NCBI GenBank assembly: GCA_019116525.1
Contig: DXBM01000025.1
Location: 1 to 33,473, forward strand
Direction: 5' to 3'
DNA length: 33,473 nt
Source of the DNA: Candidatus Olsenella pullistercoris
GTDB lineage: Bacteria; Actinomycetota; Coriobacteriia; Coriobacteriales; Atopobiaceae
In this document: piece after piece, positions 15,564 through 24,022 of the stretch
How positions within the stretch are numbered: position 1 is the first letter of the stretch
Layout of the letters: every line of letters starts with the position of its first letter
The notes under the pieces: model-generated
Database searches by the model: none
What the model was told of the DNA's origin: nothing
What the model saw: the letters and a program-made list of their open reading frames with translations, nothing else
Program-made: the position numbers and the translations under genes

Positions 15564-15911
15564 ATGAGAGAGCGAGAGGTGGCGCGGTTCGAGCGTGCGG
15601 GTGACGTGCGGGTGATGAGCCTGGGCGAGGAGGAGGGGCGCATCGTGGTGAGAGAGGATCTCGCCGGCCCCTCCGTGCTTGTCGCGTACGGGGACGAGCG
15701 GCGCTCCCTGAGGGTCTCCTTTGGCCCGGCGTCCGTGTCGGGCCTCCTGGGGGCGATCGGGTCGTCCGGCGAGGGCGAGTCGCTGTGGGCCTATCTCGCG
15801 GACGAGTCGCATGACATCGTTGACCTGATGGACCTGTGCGACGCCGCGGCGGTCCCGTACTCCTTCACGAGCCTGGGCTCGGGCGGGGAGGTCGCGTACC
15901 GGCCGGCGTAG
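15564..15911 (+). CDS. Small acidic protein under SOS-like control, unknown function
   Basis: 115-residue soluble protein. It is rich in Glu, Asp, Gly and Ser, with no TM helix or signal peptide. It seems to consist of a short beta-rich domain (residues 1-60, with VRVMSLGEEEGRIVV and PSVLVAYGDERRSLRVSF) and a second half containing LWAYLADESHDIVDLMDLCDAA. I do not recognise a family. I chose ATG 15564 because GGGAGAGG precedes it; upstream in-frame codons would run through the operator. A nine-codon ATG-TGA frame (15538-15567) ends in an ATGA overlap with this start. It is monocistronic, closed by the hairpin at 15927. The operator suggests induction by DNA damage. Confidence 0.78.
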   Translation: MREREVARFERAGDVRVMSLGEEEGRIVVREDLAGPSVLVAYGDERRSLRVSFGPASVSGLLGAIGSSGEGESLWAYLADESHDIVDLMDLCDAAAVPYSFTSLGSGGEVAYRPA

Positions 15912-15922
15912 AAGGGCAGCAA

Positions 15923-15952
15923 AAAAGGGAGCCCCCGAGGGAGCTCCCTTAC
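15923..15952 (-). terminator. Bidirectional terminator between small SOS-like gene and tRNA-Arg(ACG)
   Basis: AAGGGAGC (15927-15934) pairs with GCTCCCTT (15945-15952). On the minus strand the stem is followed by TTTTTT, an ideal intrinsic terminator for the tRNA. On the plus strand only TTACTTTG follows, so it is weaker for the 115-residue gene. Confidence 0.85.
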
Positions 15953-15958
15953 TTTGCG

Positions 15959-16035
15959 TGGTGCGGCGTATAGGATTCGAACCTATGACGCCCTGATTCG
16001 TAGTCAGGTCCTCTATCCAGCTGAGGTAACGCCGC
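15959..16035 (-). tRNA. tRNA-Arg (anticodon ACG)
   Basis: 77 bases including encoded CCA. The acceptor stem is GCGGCGT/ACGCCGC, the anticodon stem CCTGA/TCAGG holds loop CTACGAA with ACG (read as ICG after editing), and the T-loop is TTCGAAT. A TTGACG at 16071-16076 (minus) is a candidate -35, with CATACT at 16045-16050 as an over-spaced -10. The remaining gap up to 16239 is GC-rich with no other clear feature. Confidence 0.95.
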
Positions 16036-16239
16036 GTGCAGCTGAGTATGTTGCCACGATGCTTGCTGTCCGTCAAGCCTCGCGAGAAAAAATGGCGAAG
16101 TTGTGGTGAAGGCGGGGCTCCGCGCTCAGCGGGCGCGTCGCTCGCCGACGCGCGGCCGCCGTTCCCTCTCGGGGCGGGGCGTTGCGCGCGCCCCGCCGGG
16201 TACGCTCTTCTAAATCACGTCCCAAGAGGAGGAGTGCTC

Positions 16240-17172
16240 ATGGAATACATTGAGTTCGGAACCCAGAAGGCGCAGGTATCCAAGGTCATGCTCGGCCTCA
16301 TGCGCATCGACAGCATGAGCGTCGAGGAGGTCTCCGAGCTCGTGCAGGGCGCCCTCGAGGAGGGCATCAACGCGCTCGACATCGCCGACGTCTACGGCCT
16401 CGGCAAGTGCGAGTCCATTCTTGGCGAGGTTTTCAAGGCCAACCCCGGGCTGCGCGACAAGTTCTTCCTGCAGACCAAGTTTGGCATCCGCAAGGAGGAG
16501 CCGGGCTTCACCTGGTACGACTTCTCAAAGGACTACCTCGTCAAGGCTGCCGACGCCTGCCTCGAGCGCCTTGGCGTCGACCACGTTGACTGCCTGCTTC
16601 TGCACCGCCCGGACGTCCTGATGATTGGCGAGGACGTCGCCGAGGTCATGGACGGCCTCATGGCATCGGGCAAGATCCTCGACTGGGGCGTCAGCAACCA
16701 GAACCCCGCCACCATGAACCGCATCGCCCGCTACGCCAAGACCCCGATGGTCACCACGCAGATGCAGCTCTCCTGTGCGTTTGCCCCTGCCTTTGACGCC
16801 TTCTTCAACGTCAACATGGAGAACGACGAGGCCATCATGCGCGAGGGCGGCGTCTTTGAGTACTGCCTCGAGCACGACATGGTCATCCAGACCTGGTCCG
16901 CGTTCCAGTACGGCTACTTCGGCGGCTCGTTCCTGGGGAGCGACAAGTACCCCGAGCTCAACGCTGTGCTCGAGCGCATGGCTGCGGAGCAGGGCGTCAC
17001 CCCGGCGGCCGTGGCCCTTGCGTGGATCCTGCGCTTCCCGGCCAAGATGCAGGCCGTGATCGGCACCACCAAGCTGCACCGCGTCAAGGACTCCGCCAAG
17101 GCCTGCGACGTCACCCTCACCGAGCGCGACTGGTACGAGATCTACCAGGCCGCCGGCAAGGTCATGCCGTAG
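16240..17172 (+). CDS. Aldo/keto reductase (YdhF-like)
   Basis: NAD(P)H-dependent oxidoreductase of the TIM-barrel aldo/keto reductase superfamily, 310 residues. The catalytic tetrad is visible: Asp47 and Tyr52 in ALDIADVYG, Lys80 in LQTKFGI and His122 in CLLLHRPD. GVSNQNPATMNRI and the C-terminal VIGTTKLHRVKD segment are typical of the cofactor-binding half. The second half resembles YdhF-type members; the substrate cannot be told from sequence. GAGGAG stands 7 bases before the ATG, and in-frame upstream sequence overlapping the tRNA was discarded. A hairpin at 17200-17233 separates it from the creatininase block, so it is probably not part of that operon. Confidence 0.92.
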   Translation: MEYIEFGTQKAQVSKVMLGLMRIDSMSVEEVSELVQGALEEGINALDIADVYGLGKCESILGEVFKANPGLRDKFFLQTKFGIRKEEPGFTWYDFSKDYLVKAADACLERLGVDHVDCLLLHRPDVLMIGEDVAEVMDGLMASGKILDWGVSNQNPATMNRIARYAKTPMVTTQMQLSCAFAPAFDAFFNVNMENDEAIMREGGVFEYCLEHDMVIQTWSAFQYGYFGGSFLGSDKYPELNAVLERMAAEQGVTPAAVALAWILRFPAKMQAVIGTTKLHRVKDSAKACDVTLTERDWYEIYQAAGKVMP

Positions 17173-17199
17173 GCGAGAAGCACGAGCAGGTTGAGAGGT

Positions 17200-17233
17200 G
17201 CGGTGCCCGTCACGAGCGCGTGGCGGGCACCGC
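17200..17233 (+). terminator. Stem-loop terminator after the aldo/keto reductase
   Basis: GCGGTGCCCG (17200-17209) pairs perfectly with CGGGCACCGC (17224-17233). A T-containing but not T-pure tail (GCTCTGTGTT) follows, so termination may be partial. Confidence 0.6.
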
Positions 17234-17283
17234 GCTCTGTGTTACCAGTGCGAAAACGTCCGCAAGCGCCCACACGAGCCGCC

Positions 17284-17289
17284 TACAAT
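17284..17289 (+). promoter_or_regulatory. Putative -10 box of the creatininase operon
   Basis: TACAAT lies 59 bases before the GTG at 17349. It sits inside CGCCTACAATGGC (17280-17292), a 13-mer that recurs with one change before the binding-protein gene at 21217. No convincing -35 is seen, so an activator may be involved. Confidence 0.45.
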
Positions 17290-17348
17290 GGCAGGCGTCA
17301 AGAGAGGGGGGCGCGCCCGGCGCCTCCTCGGCAAGGGAGGTCAGCACC

Positions 17349-18197
17349 GTGCGCATAGAAACCTCTACCTGGCCCGCCGTCAAGCGCTATTTTGACGAGG
17401 GCAACGACCTGATCATTCTCGCCGTCGGATCGACCGAAGAGCACGGGCGGCACAACCCTCTGGGCGTCGACACCATCGCCCCCAACTACCTGCTTGACCT
17501 CATCGAGGCGGCCGACCCGAGCATCCTCATCGCCCCGACGGTGCCCTACGGCGCCGCGGACGACCTTGTGGGCTACCCCGGCACGCTGAGCATCGGATAC
17601 CGCCTGCTCTACGAGGTGGTCGGCCGCCTGTGCGATCAGCTCTACGACTACGGCGCGCGCCGCTTCGTGCTGCTCAACGGCCACGGGCCCAACATCAAGC
17701 CGCTCTCCCAGGTGGGCGAGGAGCTCGATCGCCGCGGCTGCCGCTGCGCGCTCATGAACTGGTGGCTCATGGCCGGCGAGATCAACCCCGCTTGGAGGGG
17801 CGGCCACGGCGCGGGCGAGGAGACGAGCGCGATGCTCGCCGTCGACCCGGCGCTCGTGGACATGAGCGAGCTCGAGGGCGAGCGCGGCGAGATGGGAATT
17901 GTGAACGACGTGAGCGACGCCCTGCCGAGCGACGGCTGGAGCAACGTGCTGTACAAAGGCGTGCACGTGGGCATGCCGCGCGACGCGGTGCGCTACGCCT
18001 CCAACGGCTGGATCGGCCCCGACCACGCCAAGACGGCGAGCAAGGAGTGGGGCGATGCAATGATGCGGGGCACTGCCGACTACATCGTCGACTTTCTGCA
18101 GGAGTTTCGCCGCTGCCCGCTGCCCGAGCCGCTGCCCGTGCGCTCGGCGGGCGCCCCGGGCACGTTCGCTGAAAAGCCCGGCGCGATCCGGGCGTAG
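17349..18197 (+). CDS. Creatininase-family amidohydrolase, paralog 1
   Basis: 282-residue metal-dependent amidohydrolase of the creatininase/MftE family, whose members open cyclic amides or cleave C-N bonds. Conserved positions are present: GSTEEHGRHNPLGVD near the N-terminus (Glu, His, Asp ligands), NGHGPN and GGHGAGEETS with the family Glu. Two details depart from the common form: HNP replaces HLP, and NGHGPN replaces NGHGGN. The start is GTG with GGGAGGT 8 bases upstream. It is first of three tandem paralogs, 38 bases ahead of the next, and all share the STWP opening, a GRHNPLG block and an NGW motif near the C-terminus. The substrate is unknown; creatinine is only one possibility. Confidence 0.88.
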   Translation: MRIETSTWPAVKRYFDEGNDLIILAVGSTEEHGRHNPLGVDTIAPNYLLDLIEAADPSILIAPTVPYGAADDLVGYPGTLSIGYRLLYEVVGRLCDQLYDYGARRFVLLNGHGPNIKPLSQVGEELDRRGCRCALMNWWLMAGEINPAWRGGHGAGEETSAMLAVDPALVDMSELEGERGEMGIVNDVSDALPSDGWSNVLYKGVHVGMPRDAVRYASNGWIGPDHAKTASKEWGDAMMRGTADYIVDFLQEFRRCPLPEPLPVRSAGAPGTFAEKPGAIRA

Positions 18198-18235
18198 GGA
18201 GCCGCGCCGGGGACGGCGCGAACGACAGGGGGGCA

Positions 18236-19120
18236 ATGTTTCTCGCACGCAGCACATGGCCGCAGGTGAGGGCCTACTTCGAGAGCCATGACACCGTGCT
18301 CATGGGCGTGGGGTCAATCGAGTGCCACGGCCGCCACAACCCGCTCGGCACCGACACGATGGCCCCGGACCATCTCATGAGGCTGGTCGACGAGCGCATG
18401 CCGGAGGTGCTCATCGCGCCGACCCAGCCCTACGGCGCGACCGACGACCTCATGGGCTACCCCGGGACCATCTCCCTCGGCGTCCAGGGCCTCGTCGACG
18501 TGATGAGCGCGATCACCGGTCAGCTCTACGACTACGGCGCGCGCCGCTTCGTGTTCGTCAACGGGCACGGCGGCAACGTCAAGTCTCTCAGTACGGTGTG
18601 CATGGACCTCAACCGCCGCGGGTGTCTCGCGGCGCTCGTGAACTGGTGGAAGGTTGCCCCGCAGCTCAACGCCGAGTGGGGCGGCGGCCACGGCGACGGC
18701 ATGGAGACGAGCGCGAACCTCGCCATCGACCCCGACGCGGTCGACCTGTCCGCCTACGCGCCGGAGGGCCTGCGCAACGACCTTGGGCTCGCCGAGGGCG
18801 ACGAGGCCAACGAGGTCGCGGGTGGCCCGTTCAGGACCACCGGCTGGAGCACGGTCGAGTTCGAGGGAGTGAGCGTGGACTTCCCGCGCCGCCTCGATCG
18901 CTTCAGCTCCAACGGCTGGCTCGGCTACGGCCTGGGCGTGCCCCCCGAGACGGCAAGCGCCGAGCGTGGCCGCGCCATGCTTGAGGGCACGGCCGACTAC
19001 CTCGTCCGCTTCGTGCTCGCCCTCGAGGCGACGGCGCTGCCCGGCCCGCTCGACGACGCCCGCGAGCTGCGTCGCGCCGACGCGCACATCGAGCGCCTGC
19101 GGAAGGGCGCCCAGCGCTAG
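18236..19120 (+). CDS. Creatininase-family amidohydrolase, paralog 2
   Basis: 294 residues, starting with MFLARSTWPQVRAYF after an AGGGGGG site. Metal-site motifs are GSIECHGRHNPLGTD, VNGHGGN and GGHGDGMETS. The residue between the ligand Glu and His is Cys, where the other two copies have Glu or Gln, so the active-site edge differs. It contains an extra acidic loop (AEGDEANEVAGGPFRT) that is lacking in paralog 3. Close similarity to the genes on both sides points to local duplication, but they have clearly diverged, which suggests separate substrates or a mixed oligomer (family members form hexamers). The next gene starts 51 bases later. Confidence 0.88.
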   Translation: MFLARSTWPQVRAYFESHDTVLMGVGSIECHGRHNPLGTDTMAPDHLMRLVDERMPEVLIAPTQPYGATDDLMGYPGTISLGVQGLVDVMSAITGQLYDYGARRFVFVNGHGGNVKSLSTVCMDLNRRGCLAALVNWWKVAPQLNAEWGGGHGDGMETSANLAIDPDAVDLSAYAPEGLRNDLGLAEGDEANEVAGGPFRTTGWSTVEFEGVSVDFPRRLDRFSSNGWLGYGLGVPPETASAERGRAMLEGTADYLVRFVLALEATALPGPLDDARELRRADAHIERLRKGAQR

Positions 19121-19171
19121 CCCGCGCCCTGCTCGCCCGCCTCTCGCCAAAGCGTCAGAACGGAGAAGCCC

Positions 19172-19945
19172 ATGCGTCTCGAGAGATCAACCTGGCCCCA
19201 GGTGAGGTCGTACTTCGCCGAGCACGACACGGTGCTGCTGCTCTTTGGCTCCATCGAGCAGCATGGCCGCCACAATCCGCTCGGCACCGACCTGTTCGCG
19301 CCGCTCAAGCTTGCCGACCTGATCGAGGAGCGGCTGCCCGACCTGCTCATCGCGCCCGCGCTGCCGTTTGGCTCCACGCCGCGCTTTGCGGAGTTCCCCG
19401 GGACCGTCGACCTGGGCGACGAGCTGCTCCGTCAGGTCGCCCTGCGCGTCTGCGAGAGCCTCATGTCCCACGGGGCCCGCCACTTCGTGCTGCTCAACGG
19501 GCATGGCGGCAACAGCAAGGCCCTGGGCGCCGCCCAGCTCGAACTCGCGCGCCGAGGCTGCCGCTGCGCCGAGCTCGACTGGTGGAGGATGGTCCGTGAC
19601 ATCAGGCCCGAGTGGGCAGGGGGCCACGGCGGTGCGCAGGAGACCTCGGCCAACCTCTGCATCGACCCCTCGCTCGTGGACACGGGCGCCCTGGCGGGCG
19701 AGGGGCTCGTCGACGACTTGGGCCCGGAGCTGCCCACGACCTACTTCGACACCGTGCGCTTCAAGGGCGTTGACGTGTGCGTTCCACGCCCCACCAGCGA
19801 GTACGCCGAGAACGGCTGGATGGGCGACGACAACCCGCGCGAGGCGAGCGCCGAGTGGGGCAGGCAGATGCTCTCCGCCGTGGCGGACTGGGCGGCCGAG
19901 TTCATACCCGCGTTCGCTCGCACCCCGCTGCCCAAACCCGCGTAG
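19172..19945 (+). CDS. Creatininase-family amidohydrolase, paralog 3
   Basis: 257 residues, the shortest copy and closest in length to classical creatininase. It opens MRLERSTWPQVRSYF after GGAG. Motifs are GSIEQHGRHNPLGTD (the usual EQH), LLNGHGGN and GGHGGAQETS, so the metal site is complete. The DDLVGYPGT/DDLMGYPGT block shared by copies 1 and 2 is changed here to PRFAEFPGT, another sign of altered substrate choice. It lies 84 bases before the M42 peptidase gene on the same strand. Confidence 0.88.
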   Translation: MRLERSTWPQVRSYFAEHDTVLLLFGSIEQHGRHNPLGTDLFAPLKLADLIEERLPDLLIAPALPFGSTPRFAEFPGTVDLGDELLRQVALRVCESLMSHGARHFVLLNGHGGNSKALGAAQLELARRGCRCAELDWWRMVRDIRPEWAGGHGGAQETSANLCIDPSLVDTGALAGEGLVDDLGPELPTTYFDTVRFKGVDVCVPRPTSEYAENGWMGDDNPREASAEWGRQMLSAVADWAAEFIPAFARTPLPKPA

Positions 19946-20029
19946 AACCCGTGTCCGGGCTCGCCGCACCACCGCGCGCCCGGTACGCGAGAGTTTTGCA
20001 AGCACCCGTCCGAAGGAGGATCAAACCGT

Positions 20030-21109
20030 ATGAACTTCAACGATTCAGAGGTCGTCTCGCTCGTCGAGAGCCTGTCCAACGCCCGTGGCTGCTCGGGCTT
20101 CGAGGACGAGACGCTCGAGGCCGCCCGCGCGTTCTGCGAGCCGTTCGCCACGATCGAGGAGAACTCCCTGCGCTGCGGCTTCGTCGTGCCGAAGAGCTTT
20201 GCCGGCGACAAGCCCGTCGTCATGCTCGACGCCCACGGCGACGAGGTCGGTCTCATGGTGAAGTCGATCCGCGACAACGGCTGCCTCACCTTCATCCAGC
20301 TCGGTCGCTACACCAGCGGCACCCTCGGCGGCCAGGACGTGCTCGTGCGCACCGTTGACGGCAACTGGATCCCCGGCGTGGTCGGCATTAAGCCGCCCCA
20401 CTTCATGAGCGAGGCCGAGCGAGCCTCCCATGCCACCCCCGAGATGACCATCGACGTGGGCGCCACCTCCAAGCAGGACGCCGTCGAGAACTTCCGCGTG
20501 GGTATCGGCGAGCCGGTCGTCCCGGCCACCCGCTTCACCTGGGACAAGAAGAACCGCGTGATGTTCGGCAAGGCCTTCGACTGCCGCGTGGGCGTCGCCG
20601 CCATGCTGCTCGCCCTGCGTGAGCTCTCCACGCTCGACTTGCCGTTCGACGTCGTGGCCTCCATCAGCGCCCAGGAGGAAGTCGGTGAGCGCGGCGTTGC
20701 GTCGGCCGTCCGACGCTTCGAGCCCACGCTCTGCTACATGTTCGAGGGCTGCCCCGCCGACGACACCTTTGGCCCCGAGGCCGACATGCAGGCCCGCATC
20801 AAGCGCGGCCCGATGTTCCGCTACGCCGACGTGTGCATGATCACCAACCCGCGCTACCAGCGCTTCGTGCTCGGCGTCGCCGAGCGCGCCGGCATCCCCG
20901 CCCAGGCCTCCGTGCGCGAGGGCGGCGGCACCGACGGCGGCGTGGCGCACGTCATGGCCAACGGCATCCCCTGCGTGGTCTCGGGCGTGCCCTCGCGCTA
21001 TGTCCACGCCGGATGCTCCATCGCGGCTCTTGACGACGTTGAGAACGCGGCGCGCCTGTGCGTCGAGGTCCTCTCGCAGCTCACGCCCGAGGACGCCTCT
21101 CGCTTCTAG
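20030..21109 (+). CDS. M42-family metallo-aminopeptidase (FrvX/glutamyl aminopeptidase type)
   Basis: 359-residue cytoplasmic dinuclear zinc or cobalt peptidase that would remove N-terminal residues from imported peptides. Family metal and catalytic motifs: LDAHGDEVG (His69, Asp71), AFDCRVG (Asp184), SAQEEVGERG (Glu216, Glu217), FEGCPADD (Glu239) and a C-terminal VHAGCS with the last His ligand. The length and the VGIKPPHF segment fit the family. AAGGAGGATC stands 8 bases before the ATG. It lies between the creatininase genes and the peptide transporter genes, which supports a joint role in using an imported peptide-like compound. Confidence 0.93.
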   Translation: MNFNDSEVVSLVESLSNARGCSGFEDETLEAARAFCEPFATIEENSLRCGFVVPKSFAGDKPVVMLDAHGDEVGLMVKSIRDNGCLTFIQLGRYTSGTLGGQDVLVRTVDGNWIPGVVGIKPPHFMSEAERASHATPEMTIDVGATSKQDAVENFRVGIGEPVVPATRFTWDKKNRVMFGKAFDCRVGVAAMLLALRELSTLDLPFDVVASISAQEEVGERGVASAVRRFEPTLCYMFEGCPADDTFGPEADMQARIKRGPMFRYADVCMITNPRYQRFVLGVAERAGIPAQASVREGGGTDGGVAHVMANGIPCVVSGVPSRYVHAGCSIAALDDVENAARLCVEVLSQLTPEDASRF

Positions 21110-21220
21110 GTGAGCGCCGATTGAGTCGAGTTGGTTTCGGAAGCATGACGGCGCGGTTTCGCAGTGTAACGTGACGGCCAACAAGTCCCGCATCGCAGCT
21201 CTCCCTGCGTCTTGCTCGCC

Positions 21221-21226
21221 TACAGT
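21221..21226 (+). promoter_or_regulatory. Putative internal -10 box before the binding-protein gene
   Basis: TACAGT within CGCCTACAGTGGC (21217-21229), nearly identical to the sequence at 17280-17292. The gap 21110-21328 shows no clear terminator, so the transporter may be read both from here and from the upstream promoter. Confidence 0.35.
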
Positions 21227-21328
21227 GGCCGCACGCAAGGTTCGAGGCGCTCTTGCGCCGAGACCAGATGTAGCGGGTCCTGCGCGGGAAGGGCGCAGGG
21301 CCAACCAATCCGGAAGGAAGGGCGGGAC

Positions 21329-22921
21329 ATGGACCATCTTCAGCTCAGTAGGCGCAACTTCCTCAAGGGCGGCGCCGGCTTCGCCGCGGCGGCCTCGCTT
21401 GCCAGCCTCGTTGGCTGCGGCGGCGAGCCGGTCACCTCGAGCGACGGCGCAGGCTCTGGCGACCAGGCTGCGAGCAAGATCGTCCTCGGGCGCCCGGTCG
21501 ACTCCAACAACCTCGACCCTGTGACCTGCATCGGCAACGAGAACATCTTCATGTTCAACCTCATCGTCGAAGGCCTCGTCAAGACGGCCGACGACAGCGG
21601 CGAAATCGAGCCCTGCCTCGCCGAGAAGTGGGACGTCTCTGACGACGGCCGCACCTACACGTTCCACGTCATGGAGGGCCTCAAGTTCTCCGACGGCAGC
21701 GACGTCACCGCCGAGGACTGGAAGTGGACGTTCGAGCGCGCGATGGCCACGACGGACTCCCACTGGTACTCCTGCGTCGAGAACATCGAGAGCGTCGAGT
21801 GCCCCGACGACACGACGGTCATCGTCACCACCAAGGAGGCCGCGGCGTCCACGCTGGCCAACCTCTCGATCTTTGAGGTGGGCGTCCAGTCCAAGGCCCA
21901 CTTTGACGAGGTCGGCGAGGAGGAGTACGTCAACGCCGGCCCCGTCGGCACCGGTCCCTACGTCCTCGACGAGTGGGTCAAGGGCGAGTACATGACCTTC
22001 AAGGCCAACCCCAACTACCGCGAGGAGGGGCTGCCGCTGACCGAGGAGATCGAGTTCCGCGTCGTTGCCGACGACAACTCGCGCGTCATCCAGCTGCAGG
22101 GCGGCGACATCGACGTCGCCGACAGCGTGCCCTTCGCGAGCCTCCAGCAGCTCGAGGGCGACGCCAACTGCTCGCCACAGGTCGACCCCGCAACGATGGT
22201 CTATTGGATCTCGCTGAACACACAGAACGAGTACCTCTCCAACCCGCAAGTCCGCGAGGCCCTCTACCAGGCGACTGACGCCCAGGAGATCGTCGACATG
22301 ACCTCCTACGGCTACGCCGAGACCGCCGGCAGCGTCATCTCCGCGACCTCCGAGTACTGCGACACTTCGATCGAGCCTCCCGTGGCCGACGTCGAGGCTG
22401 CGAAGAAGCTGCTCGAGGAGGCCGGCTACCCCGATGGCTTCGAAATCAGCCTGCTCCTGCGCGGCGGCAACGCCCTCTACGAGTCCATCGCGCAGGTCAT
22501 CCTCGACCAGTGGAAGAAGATAGGCGTCACCGTCAACATTGACAGCCGCGAGTCCACGGCCTACAGCCAGGCCCGCAACGAGCTCGACCTCGACGTTGTC
22601 ATCTCCGGCTGGTCCGACGACGTGCCCGACCCTACCTCGCTGATGCAGTTCATCTTTGACTACGACACCGCCTTCGGCTACTACTCCGGCATGGAGCAGC
22701 CCGAGGAGCTGCAGGAGGTCAACAGGCAGGCCACGGTCGAGCTCGACGTGGAGAAGCGCAAGGAGCTCTACGCACAGATCCAGCAGGCCTTCCGCGAGGA
22801 GGCAATCTTCATCCCGTTCATGTCCGTGCCCTGGGCGTCGGCCATCCGCAACAACGTCACGGGCTTCATTCAGACGCCGATGGGCAACTACCGCTTCCAG
22901 GAGATCGCCGTGACGGAGTAG
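21329..22921 (+). CDS. Peptide ABC transporter substrate-binding lipoprotein (DppA/OppA, SBP family 5)
   Basis: 530-residue extracellular binding protein that captures peptide-like substrates for the permease encoded next. The N-terminus has a twin-arginine motif, SRRNFLKGG (7-15), a hydrophobic stretch and the lipobox LVGC (Cys30), so it is probably a Tat-exported lipoprotein. The family 5 region includes EPCLAEKWDVSDDGRTYTF, LKFSDGSDVTAEDWKWTFERA (quoted in part) and VGTGPYVLDEW, typical of DppA/OppA/NikA proteins. The 219-base gap before it and a stem-loop after it fit separate, stronger expression of the binding protein than of the permease. The ATG follows GGAAGG. Confidence 0.93.
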   Translation: MDHLQLSRRNFLKGGAGFAAAASLASLVGCGGEPVTSSDGAGSGDQAASKIVLGRPVDSNNLDPVTCIGNENIFMFNLIVEGLVKTADDSGEIEPCLAEKWDVSDDGRTYTFHVMEGLKFSDGSDVTAEDWKWTFERAMATTDSHWYSCVENIESVECPDDTTVIVTTKEAAASTLANLSIFEVGVQSKAHFDEVGEEEYVNAGPVGTGPYVLDEWVKGEYMTFKANPNYREEGLPLTEEIEFRVVADDNSRVIQLQGGDIDVADSVPFASLQQLEGDANCSPQVDPATMVYWISLNTQNEYLSNPQVREALYQATDAQEIVDMTSYGYAETAGSVISATSEYCDTSIEPPVADVEAAKKLLEEAGYPDGFEISLLLRGGNALYESIAQVILDQWKKIGVTVNIDSRESTAYSQARNELDLDVVISGWSDDVPDPTSLMQFIFDYDTAFGYYSGMEQPEELQEVNRQATVELDVEKRKELYAQIQQAFREEAIFIPFMSVPWASAIRNNVTGFIQTPMGNYRFQEIAVTE

Positions 22922-22967
22922 GGAGGCGGATGCGCCCTTGGGCGCGGCGCAAGGTAACGCAAGCGGG

Positions 22968-22996
22968 CTGCGGCGCGGCGATGACCCGCGCCGCAG
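22968..22996 (+). terminator. Intercistronic stem-loop between binding protein and permease
   Basis: CTGCGGCGCGG (22968-22978) pairs perfectly with CCGCGCCGCAG (22986-22996). No T run follows, so it probably protects the upstream mRNA end or partly attenuates transcription. A smaller GCGCCC/GGGCGC hairpin lies at about 22932-22945. Confidence 0.6.
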
Positions 22997-23068
22997 TTCC
23001 GTGCGAAAGGGTACAGGAGCTCGGGTCGAGCCGGTCGAGCCGGGCGGGAGAGAGAAAGGGGGAGGGGC

Positions 23069-24022
23069 GTGGAGACACTGCGCTACGTTCTCAAGCGCGT
23101 TCTGCAGATGATCCCGGTGCTGATCGTCTCGGCCATCGCGATCTTTCTGCTGATGCGCCTCCTGCCGGGCGACGCGGCCCTCGCGACGCTGGGCGACAAG
23201 ATCGACCCCGAGGTGTACGCGGCCCTTCGCGAGGAGATGGGTCTCAACCAGTCGCTCTGGACGCAGTTCACCGTCTGGGTTTTCGCACTCGCCCGGGGCG
23301 ACCTGGGGACCTCGGTCATCTACAAGATTCCGGTTGCCGGGCTCGTGGCGAGCCGCATGCAGGTCACCGTTCTTCTCGCCGTGGTGGCGGTCGTCATGAC
23401 CGTCGTCATCGCGCTGCCGCTGGGGTACCTCGCCGGCGCGAAGAAGGGCAAGCTCCCCGACGTGGTCGTCCGTCTGCTCGCGCTGCTGGGCCTCGCGGCC
23501 CCGTCGTTCTGGGTGGGCCTGATGCTGCTGATCGTATTCGGCGTGAGGCTGGCCATCTTCCCGACCTCGGGCTGGGGCAAGACGATGGGCGAGCACTTCT
23601 GGTCGCTCATCCTGCCGGGCTTCACGCTGGCGTTCGCCTCGATTGCGGTCATCGTCCGCAACGTGCGCAGCAACGTCGTCGAGGTGCGCAACGCCGACTA
23701 CGTGAGCTTCGGGCGCTCCAAGGGCCTCTCGGCCTGGGCCATCTCGACCGGCTACATCCTGCGCAACGCCCTGATCCCCACCACGACGCTGCTCTCCATG
23801 CGCATCATCGGCATGCTCTCTGGCTCCGTCGTCATCGAGAACATCTTTGGCCTGCCCGGGATCGGGTCGCTGCTCGTGCAGGCGGTCACCGGCCGCGACT
23901 ACGCGGTGGTGCAAGCGTGCGTGCTCGTCTTCGTGATCATCACGCTCGTCGTGAACCTGCTCACGGACATCCTTTACACGACGCTCGACCACCGCATCAA
24001 GTTGGGAGGTAACGAGGCATGA
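23069..24022 (+). CDS. Peptide ABC transporter permease (DppB/OppB family)
   Basis: 317-residue inner-membrane permease with about six TM helices, the first at residues 10-30 (MIPVLIVSAIAIFLLMRLLPG region). LLPGDAA early and the cytoplasmic loop YVSFGRSKGLSAWAI ahead of the last helices are the DppB-type features; the latter contacts the ATPases. The start is GTG with GGGGGAGGGG upstream. Its stop overlaps the ATG of the next permease by 4 bases (ATGA), giving coupled equal synthesis of the two half-channels. Confidence 0.93.
   Translation: METLRYVLKRVLQMIPVLIVSAIAIFLLMRLLPGDAALATLGDKIDPEVYAALREEMGLNQSLWTQFTVWVFALARGDLGTSVIYKIPVAGLVASRMQVTVLLAVVAVVMTVVIALPLGYLAGAKKGKLPDVVVRLLALLGLAAPSFWVGLMLLIVFGVRLAIFPTSGWGKTMGEHFWSLILPGFTLAFASIAVIVRNVRSNVVEVRNADYVSFGRSKGLSAWAISTGYILRNALIPTTTLLSMRIIGMLSGSVVIENIFGLPGIGSLLVQAVTGRDYAVVQACVLVFVIITLVVNLLTDILYTTLDHRIKLGGNEA

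Noticed and set aside
20045-23992. Open frame of 1,315 codons on the minus strand
   Set aside because: It lies antisense to the M42 peptidase, binding-protein and permease genes, has no ribosome binding site and a His/Val/Asp/Arg-biased composition typical of the complement of high-GC coding DNA.
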